A stretch of 35,163 nt of DNA. Source: an uncultured Hyphomicrobiales bacterium (GTDB lineage Bacteria > Pseudomonadota > Alphaproteobacteria > Rhizobiales > Xanthobacteraceae). Location of the stretch: NCBI GenBank assembly GCA_903885555.1, contig CAISIV010000073.1, forward strand, positions 1 to 35,163, written 5' to 3'. A program made the translations under genes and the position numbers. Of the stretch, positions 22,873 to 30,846 are shown piece by piece. The notes below the pieces were generated by a model that saw nothing but the letters and a program-made list of their open reading frames with translations, was not told where the DNA came from and did no database searches. Position 1 is the first letter of the stretch; each line of letters starts with the position of its first letter.

Positions 22873-23622
22873 ATGATCAAGAGACGAATAATTCCGCTGG
22901 CGTTCGCGCTGATGGCAGTCATTGGCGGAGTCGCGCACGCGGCGGATATGCAGGCCGCGCGTCCGGCGTACAAGGCGCCGGCCTATGTCGCACCTTTGCC
23001 GTACAACTGGTCCGGCTTCTATGTCGGCGGCAATCTCGGCTATGGCTGGGCGACGGCGAGCGCCGATGTGACTGGGCCGGCAGGGCTCTCGACCAGCGCG
23101 TCGGAAAACCTCAACGGTGGAATTTTCGGTCTGCAGGCCGGCTACAATTGGCAATTCAGCCAGTGGGTCATTGGTCTTGAGACAGACATTCAAGGCACGT
23201 CGCAGAAGGCCAGCCAGACGGCGGCCTGCTCGGCAGCGACCTGCGGCGTCGCGGTGACGGCGACGCGCGACAGCAAGCTTCCGTGGTTCGGTACGACGCG
23301 TTTGCGCCTCGGTTACGCTTCCGACCGCTGGCTGGTTTACGCTACCGGTGGTCTCGCCTATGGCGCGCACAAGACCGACGTCAACGTCGTGGCCGGTGCA
23401 TCGACCGGTTCGGGCAGCAATACCGAGACCAAAGCCGGACTGGCGGTCGGCGCGGGCGTTGAAATGGGGCTCGCCACAAACTGGTCGGCCAGGCTCGAAT
23501 ATCTCTATCTCGACACCGGCACGATCACGACCACGACTGCTGTTGCGGGTTACGGCACTGTCACCGAGAAAGAGCGGGTCAAGAACAACGTGGTTCGCCT
23601 TGGGCTGAACTATCGCTTCTGA
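22873..23622 (+). CDS. Omp25/RopB-type outer-membrane beta-barrel protein
   Basis: A 249-residue protein with a signal peptide, MIKRRIIPLAFALMAVIGGV ending AHAAD, then a Pro/Ala/Tyr-rich linker (APAYKAPAYVAPLPYN) and an eight-strand barrel. Family signs are NWSGFYVGGNLGYGW at the barrel start, GGIFGLQAGYNWQF, TTRLRLGYA and the terminal NNVVRLGLNYRF, whose last Phe is the outer-membrane insertion signal. This abundant Rhizobiales surface protein gives envelope stability. The internal loop has a CSAATC cysteine pair. ATG 22873 is preferred because the signal peptide starts there and GGGAGAG is just upstream. A frame extending to 22768 runs through the direct repeats. A strong terminator follows. 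Confidence 0.93.
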   Translation: MIKRRIIPLAFALMAVIGGVAHAADMQAARPAYKAPAYVAPLPYNWSGFYVGGNLGYGWATASADVTGPAGLSTSASENLNGGIFGLQAGYNWQFSQWVIGLETDIQGTSQKASQTAACSAATCGVAVTATRDSKLPWFGTTRLRLGYASDRWLVYATGGLAYGAHKTDVNVVAGASTGSGSNTETKAGLAVGAGVEMGLATNWSARLEYLYLDTGTITTTTAVAGYGTVTEKERVKNNVVRLGLNYRF

Positions 23623-23693
23623 CCGGCGCGCGTGACACTGCTGAAATCGTTTGCTCCGTGGGACGAGCCTGCACCCCCAAGCGCCCCCACGCG

Positions 23694-23727
23694 AAAAGCC
23701 CCGGACTTGCGTCCGGGGCTTTTTTGT
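23694..23727. terminator. Rho-independent terminator between porin and tyrS, bidirectional
   Basis: A perfect 13-bp stem (23694-23706 with 23711-23723) has a TTGC loop and a T tract on the plus strand, and A-rich flank giving a T tract on the minus strand. It ends both convergent genes. Confidence 0.93.
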
Positions 23728-23749
23728 TGCGACGAATCTCTCGAAGAAA

Positions 23750-25006
23750 TCAGACCGCCTTCAGCAGCACATGCTTCTTCTTGCCGAGCGACAGCTTGAT
23801 CACGCCGTCAGCGGTGAGATCCTTTGCCGTGAGCGTCATCTTGTCGTCGCTGACAGTTGCGTCGTTGACCTTGAGGCCGCCGGCCTTGACCTGACGCCGT
23901 GCGTCGCCATTCGATGACACCAGCCCGGTCTTTTCCGCGAAGGCCGTGAGGACGCCGATGCCCTTGTCGAGATCGGCGCGGGCGATTTCCACCGTCGGCA
24001 GGCCGCCGGCGAAGGAGCCTTCGTCGAAGGCCTTGCGCGAGGTTTCTTCCGCTTCAGTGGCCGACGCACGGCCATGCACCAGCGCGGTCGCTTCGGTCGC
24101 CAGCACCTTCTTCGCGTCGTTGATTTCGGCGCCCTGCAGCGACGCAAGCCGCGCGATCTCGTCAAGCGGCAAAATCGTAAACAGCTTGAGGAAGCGGGCG
24201 ACGTCGCCGTCCTCGGTGTTGCGCCAGAACTGCCAGTAGTCGTAGGGGCTCACCAGATTGGCGTCGAGCCACACCGCGCCCGCGGCGGTCTTGCCCATCT
24301 TGGCGCCGGATGAAGTCGTGATCAGCGGTGCGGTCAGCGCGAACAGTTGCGTGTTCGCCATGCGGCGGCCGAGATCGATGCCGTTGATGATGTTGCCCCA
24401 CTGGTCGGAGCCACCCATCTGCAGCGCGCAATCGTAGCGTTTGTGCAGTTCGACGAAATCGTAGGCCTGCAACACCATGTAATTGAATTCGAGGAAGGAC
24501 AGTTCCTGTTGTCTATCAATCCGCATTTTTACGGATTCCATCGACAACATGCGATTGACCGAGAAGTGCTTGCCGACGTCGCGCAGGAAATCGATGTAGT
24601 TGAGCTTGTTCAGCCAGTCGGCATTGTTCGCCATGACGGCGTTGCCGCCGGCGTTCTCGAACTTCAGGAATTTGGAAAAGATGGCGCGGATGCCGGTGAG
24701 GTTCTGCTCGATCACTTCATCGGTGAGAATCCGGCGGCTCTCGTCCTTGCCGGACGGGTCGCCGACGCGGGTGGTGCCGCCACCCATCAGCGCGATCGGC
24801 CGGTGGCCGGTCTGCTGCAGCCAGTACATCATCATGATCGGCAGCAGCGAGCCGATGTGCAGCGAGGCCGCGGTGCAGTCGAATCCGATATAGGCGGTGA
24901 CGGTCCCCGCCATCAGCCGCGCATCCAGCACGTCGGGTTCCGACACCTGATGGATGAAGCCGCGCTCGGCAAGAATGTTAAGGAAATCGGACTTATAGGC
25001 GCTCAT
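23750..25006 (-). CDS. tyrS: Tyrosyl-tRNA synthetase
   Basis: A 418-residue class I synthetase that charges tRNA-Tyr. It has the HIGH-type motif H50-I-G-S-L in [13 protein letters not shown] and a KMSKS-type loop at K236-M-G-K-T in [10 protein letters not shown]. The tyrosine-binding YIGFDCTA and [17 protein letters not shown] segments are present, and a C-terminal S4 RNA-binding domain (about 350-415) ends KHVLLKAV. Length is normal for the TyrRS-type. The start ATG 25006 gives the expected [17 protein letters not shown]. It is divergent from anmK with 98 bp between. No T-box or leader ORF is visible. Confidence 0.97.
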   Translation of the reverse strand: MSAYKSDFLNILAERGFIHQVSEPDVLDARLMAGTVTAYIGFDCTAASLHIGSLLPIMMMYWLQQTGHRPIALMGGGTTRVGDPSGKDESRRILTDEVIEQNLTGIRAIFSKFLKFENAGGNAVMANNADWLNKLNYIDFLRDVGKHFSVNRMLSMESVKMRIDRQQELSFLEFNYMVLQAYDFVELHKRYDCALQMGGSDQWGNIINGIDLGRRMANTQLFALTAPLITTSSGAKMGKTAAGAVWLDANLVSPYDYWQFWRNTEDGDVARFLKLFTILPLDEIARLASLQGAEINDAKKVLATEATALVHGRASATEAEETSRKAFDEGSFAGGLPTVEIARADLDKGIGVLTAFAEKTGLVSSNGDARRQVKAGGLKVNDATVSDDKMTLTAKDLTADGVIKLSLGKKKHVLLKAV

Positions 25007-25104
25007 TGGTTCTCTTGGGGTCTCTTCAGGGGCTCGTCAGGGCTTGTCGCACCGGGGTGGCCGGTGGTGTAACAGGTCCGGCGTAAAGGAAAAGGGGTTC
25101 GGCG

Positions 25105-26214
25105 TTGGGCGTGATCAAGGCCATCGGATTGATGAGCGGGACCTCGCTCGATGGCGTCGATGTGGCGCTGATCGAGACCGACGGCGAGCGCATCGCGGCG
25201 CTGGGCCCGACCGGCTACCGGCCTTATTCAGACGACGAACGGGCCCTGCTGCGGGCTGCCCTGGAGCAGGGCGCGAGCCTGTCCGACCGTAACGCGCGGC
25301 CTGGCGCGCTGGCCGAGGCCGATGTCTTCGTCACCCGCGCCCATGCCGAGGCGGTCGAGGAATTCCTTCGGGCCGAACATATCGACAAAGCTGGCATCAC
25401 CATTGTCGGCTTCCACGGCCAGACCGTGCTGCACAAACCCGCCGAACGTCTGACCGTGCAGATCGGCGACGGTGCAGCGCTGGCGAAACGTCTCGGCTTG
25501 AGCGTGGCGTTCGATTTCCGCGCAGCCGATGTCGCAGCCGGCGGGCAGGGCGCACCATTGGTGCCGATCTTCCATCAGGCGCTGGCGCGCGATCTCGATC
25601 ATCCGCATCCGATAGCGGTGTTGAACGTCGGTGGCGTCGCCAACGTGACGTGGGTCGATGGCGGCGATCCGGTCGCCTGCGATACCGGGCCAGGCAATGC
25701 GCTGATCGACGACTTCATGCGCGCACGCACCGGCGCGCCGCTCGATCGTGACGGCGATCAGGCCTCGCGTGGTACGGCCGACGAAAAATTTATCGAGAAT
25801 GTTCTGGCGGACGCGTTCTTCGATCTACCATGCCCGAAGTCGCTCGATCGCAATGCTTTTGCTTTTGCGAATATCGGTCTGCCAGATTTTACGGTCGAGA
25901 ACGGCGCGGCGACGTTGTCGGCGTTGACGGCTGCCTCGGTCGCGCGTGTCGTGAAGCATTTGCCGGAGCCGCCGAAGGCCTGGATCGTCGCTGGCGGCGG
26001 TGCACGCAACCCGACGCTGATGCGTATGCTGGGCGAACGATTGAAACCGGCGACTGTCGAAACCGCCGACGCGGTCGGCTGGCAATCGCAGTCAATCGAA
26101 GCGCAGGCCTTCGCTTACCTGGCGGTGCGCACGCTCAACAAGATGCCGATTACGTTTCCGCAAACGACCGGCGTGAAGACGCCGATGACGGGTGGCATCA
26201 TCGCGCGGCCGTAA
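25105..26214 (+). CDS. anmK: Anhydro-N-acetylmuramic acid kinase
   Basis: A 369-residue sugar kinase that converts 1,6-anhydro-MurNAc from wall turnover to MurNAc-6-phosphate. Signature MSGTSLDGVD (residues 10-19) is the ATP-binding start, and DTGPGNALIDDF and AGGGARNPTLMRML are conserved active-site and fold motifs; the C-terminus GVKTPMTGGIIARP is typical. The start is likely TTG at 25105, with AGGGG 7 nt upstream; GTG at 25111 is the alternative. It divergently faces tyrS and converges with the cytochrome c' gene, with 3 bp between stops. It connects with the amidase and M23 genes in peptidoglycan recycling by function, not position. Confidence 0.96.
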   Translation: MGVIKAIGLMSGTSLDGVDVALIETDGERIAALGPTGYRPYSDDERALLRAALEQGASLSDRNARPGALAEADVFVTRAHAEAVEEFLRAEHIDKAGITIVGFHGQTVLHKPAERLTVQIGDGAALAKRLGLSVAFDFRAADVAAGGQGAPLVPIFHQALARDLDHPHPIAVLNVGGVANVTWVDGGDPVACDTGPGNALIDDFMRARTGAPLDRDGDQASRGTADEKFIENVLADAFFDLPCPKSLDRNAFAFANIGLPDFTVENGAATLSALTAASVARVVKHLPEPPKAWIVAGGGARNPTLMRMLGERLKPATVETADAVGWQSQSIEAQAFAYLAVRTLNKMPITFPQTTGVKTPMTGGIIARP

Positions 26215-26217
26215 GCG

Positions 26218-26670
26218 CTATTTTTCTTTCGGCGTACGGAACGTCTCGTGGCACCCGTCGCAGGCTTGGGCGACAACACGGAATTGAGCGCGGAGCGCAA
26301 TGCCGTCGCCAGCTTTCACGTTCATCAGCTTCTCGGCCTCGGCTTCGAGCTTCTTGGCTTGTCTCTCGAATGACGCCCAATCCTGCCAAATGGCGGGCTT
26401 CGCCGCTGTCGGATACTGTGTACTGCCGGGCGGGAATTGCTTGGTCAGTTTGCCGGCGAGCTCATGAATGACATGAGCGTCGCCTGCGATTTTATCGAGC
26501 TCTTTATTGGCGCGCAGGCGTTTGCTGATGGCGAGCAGGCTCTGGCCCATGCTGGTCATTGTGATCATCCGTTCTTTCACGACTCCTGTGGCGTGGTCGT
26601 GGCCTTCATGGGCGAAAGCTGCTGAGGCGAGCGCAATTCCTACGGCGACGACGCTGATGAGATTTTTCAT
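26218..26670 (-). CDS. Periplasmic c'-type cytochrome
   Basis: A 150-residue protein with signal peptide MKNLISVVAVGIALASAAFA, then a His-rich mature N-terminus HEGHDHATGV and a four-helix c-556/c'-type domain ending in the covalent heme motif C137-DG-C140-H141 near the C-terminus, as usual in this family. Members carry electrons or bind NO/CO. The gene's ATG overlaps the upstream barrel gene's TGA in an ATGA junction, showing translational coupling. The HxxHDH stretch in mature position 1-6 could bind metal at the amino terminus, like copper-binding ATCUN/His motifs. Its role within the metal-related cluster is inferred. Confidence 0.88.
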   Translation of the reverse strand: MKNLISVVAVGIALASAAFAHEGHDHATGVVKERMITMTSMGQSLLAISKRLRANKELDKIAGDAHVIHELAGKLTKQFPPGSTQYPTAAKPAIWQDWASFERQAKKLEAEAEKLMNVKAGDGIALRAQFRVVAQACDGCHETFRTPKEK

Positions 26671-28115
26671 TCGATCTTCAACCTCAAGAATGCCATTGCG
26701 CTGGTGGGGTTGCCGTAGAGCGGCTTCAGGTCGCCGGGCAGGCCATAGGCGCTGACCAATCCACCTATGCCGAATTTGCTGCGGCCATTGCGATAGAAGT
26801 CGTAGATGCCGCCGACCGATACTTTGTTGACGGTGTAGATCGGCGAGGGCGTAGCGTCGACCAGCTCGTTTTCCTGAACCCGTTCGGCGCGGGCGAACAC
26901 CGTATAAGTCTTCTTGAAGATCGCCGCCGTTTCGAGAATGTAGCCGTCCAGCGTATTGCCGGGCTTTTGCATCTTGCGGCCCCAGGCGGCCGTCGTGCTC
27001 CAGATGTTATCGTCGCCGAACGGTTGCGTGTAGGTGGCCGACATCGTGAAGCGGTCTTCGTTGCGGTCCGGCTCCAGTCCTTCCGGTGAATGCAGCCTGC
27101 CGTAAGACACCTGCATCGACAGTTCTTGGATCGGGTTCCAGGAAATGCGGCCGGAAAAACTATCGAGCTTCGGTGCCTCAATATCGTACCGGTACTGGTC
27201 GGGCTCGCGGCCTTTGAACGCCGAGGCTTCGAGCTTCACCGTATTGAGCACGATGCCCGCGGTCACCACGCCGAATGTGATGTGCGTGGAATCGAGCCAG
27301 TGATGCGTGATCGGGGCTTCCGGTATATCCATGCCGCTGAGGCGGTGCATGAAGGCCGGCGGGCCGAGCGCAGGTTCGCCGGGCAAGCCGGCATAAAGGA
27401 AAACGTTTGAGTTCTTTGTGATGTTGTAGCTGTAGGTCGCGGCCAGCTCCATGAAGAGATCGTGCGGGTGCTGACGGTCGACGAGGTGCGACCGGCCGTC
27501 GGCGGTTTCGCCAGAGGCCAACAACAGCGGATAGCCGCTTGGACCCATGAACGGATCCGGCGAGAGCATCGCTTTCAAGCCGAACGTGCCGTCGCCGAGT
27601 TGGCGTTGCGCCATGCCCATGAACATGCCGCTGGCGAAGGTCTTGTTGCCGCCGCGCGGTCCGCCTTGATTGTCATACGTGAAGTTGAATAGCGCGTGGT
27701 ACATGGTCTGCCACTCGCCGTAGGCCGCATGAACGCCGGTGTGCGGCGTCGTATCCGGTTGCCAGCTTGTGCCGGAGGCTTCGCGCGCCATCGGATAGGG
27801 GCCGAGGAAGCCGATCATCCCGATATGTGAGCCGTGAGCGGCGCCTTCGTGTGGCGCTTTAGTATCGGCCGCGGTGGGTGCGTGTTCGGCGTGCGATGTC
27901 TTTTTCTTTTTTGTCGTTTTCTTTTCCGTCATGACCATTTTGCTATGGTCATGACCCGGCTGGCCGTGGTCCGGCTGTTCATGAGCGGCATGACCGCTCT
28001 GACCTTGTTCGAGTTCTTTGAGAATTCCCTGGCTCTGTCCGGGGCTCGCGAACAGCGAAAGCCCCAAGCCGAGTGCGCCGGCGACCAGCCCGCGCGCGAA
28101 AGGACGCATATGCAT
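26667..28115 (-). CDS. His-rich predicted outer-membrane barrel, unknown function, probable metal resistance
   Basis: A 482-residue protein with signal peptide (MHMRPFARGLVAGALGLGLS, ending near SPGQSQG), a His/Lys-rich periplasmic region of about 70 residues (HAAHEQPDHGQPGHDHSKM, a run of Lys, HAEHAP) and then a beta-rich domain with alternating aromatic strands and a final MAFLRLKIE. It contains HLVDRQHPHDLFMELA, which I remember from proteins encoded beside copper-resistance genes in Proteobacteria, though I cannot name the family. It may bind or move a metal at the outer membrane. It sits in an operon between a Cys-rich secreted protein and a cytochrome c'. No known catalytic residues are seen. 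Confidence 0.65.
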   Translation of the reverse strand: MHMRPFARGLVAGALGLGLSLFASPGQSQGILKELEQGQSGHAAHEQPDHGQPGHDHSKMVMTEKKTTKKKKTSHAEHAPTAADTKAPHEGAAHGSHIGMIGFLGPYPMAREASGTSWQPDTTPHTGVHAAYGEWQTMYHALFNFTYDNQGGPRGGNKTFASGMFMGMAQRQLGDGTFGLKAMLSPDPFMGPSGYPLLLASGETADGRSHLVDRQHPHDLFMELAATYSYNITKNSNVFLYAGLPGEPALGPPAFMHRLSGMDIPEAPITHHWLDSTHITFGVVTAGIVLNTVKLEASAFKGREPDQYRYDIEAPKLDSFSGRISWNPIQELSMQVSYGRLHSPEGLEPDRNEDRFTMSATYTQPFGDDNIWSTTAAWGRKMQKPGNTLDGYILETAAIFKKTYTVFARAERVQENELVDATPSPIYTVNKVSVGGIYDFYRNGRSKFGIGGLVSAYGLPGDLKPLYGNPTSAMAFLRLKIE

Positions 28116-28178
28116 GATGAACCTCTGACCGAAGTGGATCGCGTGCCGCTGTCGAGAACGGCAATGGCGTTATTCAGG

Positions 28179-28574
28179 TCAGAGAGGCTTGGGGATGCCT
28201 GGGTCGGTGGGAATGTCGAACGCGACAAGCGTAACGAGGGGCGACGCATAAATTTCACGAAACTGCGAAACGAACGTCACTGGCGCTGGCATCTCGGGCA
28301 ACAGGCTGACCGACATACAGGCGGCGCAACATTTTTTGCACGGGCCATCGTTCTGCGGCGGCGAGGGCGCATCACCCAAGGCGTCGGCGGTCATCTGTGC
28401 GCAATCGTGTTCGCCAGGCTCGATGGCGAGATCGGCGTAGTTCTGGATTTGGTGGCTCTCGTGCATCGCAGTCGCGGCGTCGGACATTCCGGCAAGCGCG
28501 TGCGACGTTGCGCCGCCGAGAACCAGACCGGCGGCAATCAGAAGGACGGCAATTTTGCGAAGCAGCAAGCGCAT
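28179..28574 (-). CDS. Small secreted Cys-rich protein of unknown function
   Basis: A 131-residue protein with a signal peptide (about 1-28, LLIAAGLVLGGATSHALA). The mature part has M/H-rich AMHESHQIQN and a cysteine cluster C79-KK-CC-AA-C86 (CKKCCAAC), with another cysteine at C58. The rest is beta-like and ends in a Pro-rich tail. The mix of Met, His and Cys in a secreted protein suggests soft-metal binding, and it resembles DUF2946-like proteins found near copper genes. That assignment is tentative. It is 63 bp upstream of the His-rich barrel gene on the same strand, so it probably leads this operon. The Shine-Dalgarno is weak. Confidence 0.6.
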   Translation of the reverse strand: MRLLLRKIAVLLIAAGLVLGGATSHALAGMSDAATAMHESHQIQNYADLAIEPGEHDCAQMTADALGDAPSPPQNDGPCKKCCAACMSVSLLPEMPAPVTFVSQFREIYASPLVTLVAFDIPTDPGIPKPL

Positions 28575-28650
28575 GATGTGAGCTTAGCGGCGCGTCTGAA
28601 TAGATGCCAGAGCATTGCGGGCTCCAGCACACTATGTCGCGCGAGGGAAC

Positions 28651-29310
28651 TTACGCCGCTGGCTTGCGCTCGGTCTTGAGGCGCTTGTCGAGATAGGCGG
28701 CGATCGAGGTGAGCAAAGTGTCGACCTTGCCGTCGAAGAAGTGGTTGGCGCCGGGGATGACCTTCTGCTCGATCACGATGCCCTTCTGCGTCTTGAGCTT
28801 CTCGACCAGCGTGTTGACGTCCTTGGCCGGCACCACCGCATCCTTGTCGCCGTGGATGATCAGGCCGGACGACGGACAGGGGGCGAGGAACGAGAAGTCG
28901 TAGAGGTTGGCGGGCGGGCAGATCGAGATGAAGCCTTCGATCTCCGGCCGGCGCATCAGCAACTGCATGCCGATCCAGGCGCCGAACGAGAAGCCGGCGA
29001 TCCAGCAGCTCTTGGCTTCCGGGTTGATGGTCTGCGCCCAGTCGAGCGCTGCCGCCGCGTCCGACAATTCGCCGGTGCCGTGGTCGAACGAGCCCTGGCT
29101 GCGGCCGACGCCGCGGAAATTGAAGCGCAGAGCCGAGAAGCCGCGGTGCACGAAGGCGTAATAGAGCTGGTAGATGATTTGATGGTTCATCGTCCCGCCG
29201 AACTGCGGGTGCGGATGCAGGATGATTGCGATCGGCGCGTTCTTCTGCCGGGCCGGGTGATAACGGCCTTCGATCCGACCTGCGGGACCGGTGAAAATGA
29301 CTTCAGGCAT
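28651..29310 (-). CDS. Alpha/beta hydrolase of the COG2945 type
   Basis: A 219-residue cytosolic protein with a complete alpha/beta-hydrolase triad. S108 lies in the nucleophile elbow G-F-S-F-G after WIA, an acid residue is at D155 or D157 in IIHGDKDAVV, and H190 is in PGANHFFDGKVDTL. The N-terminal LHPHPQFGGTMNHQIIYQLYYA and LRFNFRGVGRSQGSFDHGTGE segments are characteristic of COG2945, whose members are uncharacterised esterase/dienelactone-hydrolase relatives. The start at 29310 (MPEVIFTGPAGRIEG) follows GAGG about 8 nt upstream. It is divergent from the suf operon, with 281 bp between, and 76 bp upstream of the small Cys-rich gene but unrelated by content. Confidence 0.9.
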   Translation of the reverse strand: MPEVIFTGPAGRIEGRYHPARQKNAPIAIILHPHPQFGGTMNHQIIYQLYYAFVHRGFSALRFNFRGVGRSQGSFDHGTGELSDAAAALDWAQTINPEAKSCWIAGFSFGAWIGMQLLMRRPEIEGFISICPPANLYDFSFLAPCPSSGLIIHGDKDAVVPAKDVNTLVEKLKTQKGIVIEQKVIPGANHFFDGKVDTLLTSIAAYLDKRLKTERKPAA

Positions 29311-29421
29311 GCTCTAGACCTCGGACCGGGCTTGTTGCGTGACGTGTGACACGCAGTGGCCGCGCTCATCGCAGCGGCGGCGGTTGCTTTTCCAGGCCTG
29401 AACGCGGCGTCCAAACCCTAG

Positions 29422-29438
29422 TTTAGAATTATTCTAAT
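29422..29438. promoter_or_regulatory. Irr/ICE-like box upstream of the suf operon
   Basis: TTTAGAATTATTCTAAT contains the perfect 6-bp arms TTAGAA and TTCTAA around TTA. Rhizobial Irr binds iron-control elements with TTTAGAA/TTCTAAA-like arms. It is 154 bp upstream of the cysteine desulfurase ATG. Irr control of iron-sulfur assembly fits what is known of Rhizobiales, but binding is inferred. Confidence 0.6.
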
Positions 29439-29530
29439 TATAGGAATTCCGCTGTTCATAGCCGCCACAAGAGCTATAAGTTGGCTCAAGATTGGCAAGC
29501 GAATGCGGGTTTCTACCACGACCCGCAGGG

Positions 29531-29548
29531 CGAAAAGCAAGCTTTTCG
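29531..29548. repeat. 18-bp palindrome in the suf operon upstream region
   Basis: CGAAAAGC-AA-GCTTTTCG is a perfect 8-bp inverted repeat, with GGG/CCC flanks that extend it. It lies 43 bp before the ATG at 29592, so it would be in the 5' leader or near the start of transcription. A smaller inverted repeat (GCGGGT/ACCCGC) lies at 29505-29526 beside it. Confidence 0.5.
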
Positions 29549-29591
29549 AGCCCTTCGCGGCCTAAAATGGTAATTAGGTACTTAGGATTTC

Positions 29592-30752
29592 ATGGCTGAA
29601 CGGGCTTACTTTGACTGGAATGCGACAGCTCCGCTGCGGCCAGAGGCCAAGGCGGCGGTGGTGGCTTCGTTGGCACTGACGGGCAACGCCTCGTCGGTCC
29701 ATGCTGAAGGCCGGGCGGCCCGCCAAGCCATTGAAGCCGCACGGCAAAATGTCGCTGCGCTAGTCGGCGCCGAGGCCAAAAACGTCACTTTCACGTCCGG
29801 GGCGACCGAAGCCAATATGCTGGCACTGACCCCGTCGCTCGAAGTCGGGGGCCGTAAGGCCTTGCGCGACAAGTTGTTTTTGTCGGCGATCGAGCACCCT
29901 TCGGTGCGCAGCCGCGGGCGCTTCCCGGCAGGCAGCGTCGAGGAACTAAAGGTAACCAATGAGGGTTTGCTGGACCTTCATGCTCTTAGAAGCGCGCTTG
30001 CTCGGGCCGAGCGCCCGCTCGTATCCGTGATGCTCGCCAATAACGAGACCGGCGTCATCCAGCCGATCGCCGAGATCGCCCAAATCGTCCACGAGACCAA
30101 CGGCATCCTCCACGTCGACGCTGTGCAGGGTGCCGGACGGATCGACTGCGACATCGCTACCCTCGGCGCAGACCTCCTCAGCGTCTCTTCGCACAAGCTG
30201 GGCGGCCCGCAGGGCATTGGCGCGCTGATTAGAAGGGGCGACGTCCATATTGCCGATCCGCTGATCCGCGGCGGCGGTCAGGAGCGCTCGCTGCGCGCCG
30301 GCACCGAGAACGTCGCGGCCATCGCCGGCTTTGGCGCGGCCGCGGTTGCTGCGAATGCCGCACGGCAGGCCGACGCACTCCGCATGGCGGCTTTGCGCGA
30401 TACGCTTGAAGCCCGCATCAAAGCTTCGACGCCGCAAGCGGTCGTTTTCGGCGCCAATGCGCCGCGGCTGCCCAACACCAGTTTGATTTCCGTGCCCGGC
30501 ATCAAGGCCGAGACCGCCATAATCGCCTTCGATCTCAATGGACTAGCGGTATCGTCGGGTGCCGCCTGTTCGTCCGGCCGGGTTCAGGCCTCGCACGTGC
30601 TGGCGGCGATGGGCGTCGACACCGATCTTGCGCGCGGCGCGGTCCGCATCAGCCTCGGCTGGACGACCACCGAAAGCGATGTGGAAACACTGCTAACTGC
30701 TTGGAATACTGTAATTTCGTCACTACTTAAGAGACATGCGAACGCGGCGTGA
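29592..30752 (+). CDS. Cysteine desulfurase (NifS/IscS-like), first gene of the suf operon
   Basis: A 386-residue PLP-dependent enzyme that takes sulfur from L-cysteine for iron-sulfur assembly. The PLP-binding lysine is K202 in SSHKLGGPQGIGAL, and the active cysteine is C326 in SGAACSSGRVQASHVL, a long-loop class I (IscS/NifS-type) desulfurase. This differs from the class II SufS at the other end of the operon. An alternative ATG is not needed. The upstream region has an Irr-like box and a palindrome. SufB follows after 94 bp. The second, class I desulfurase might supply sulfur to a different acceptor, which I infer only. Confidence 0.93.
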   Translation: MAERAYFDWNATAPLRPEAKAAVVASLALTGNASSVHAEGRAARQAIEAARQNVAALVGAEAKNVTFTSGATEANMLALTPSLEVGGRKALRDKLFLSAIEHPSVRSRGRFPAGSVEELKVTNEGLLDLHALRSALARAERPLVSVMLANNETGVIQPIAEIAQIVHETNGILHVDAVQGAGRIDCDIATLGADLLSVSSHKLGGPQGIGALIRRGDVHIADPLIRGGGQERSLRAGTENVAAIAGFGAAAVAANAARQADALRMAALRDTLEARIKASTPQAVVFGANAPRLPNTSLISVPGIKAETAIIAFDLNGLAVSSGAACSSGRVQASHVLAAMGVDTDLARGAVRISLGWTTTESDVETLLTAWNTVISSLLKRHANAA

Positions 30753-30846
30753 GCCGTACCCAAAAGGAATGATCGCAACGCGCTCAGCGAACCGACCATA
30801 ACCGACTAATCCAACCCGCGGCCCTTGAAGCCGCCCGGAGGGAAGA

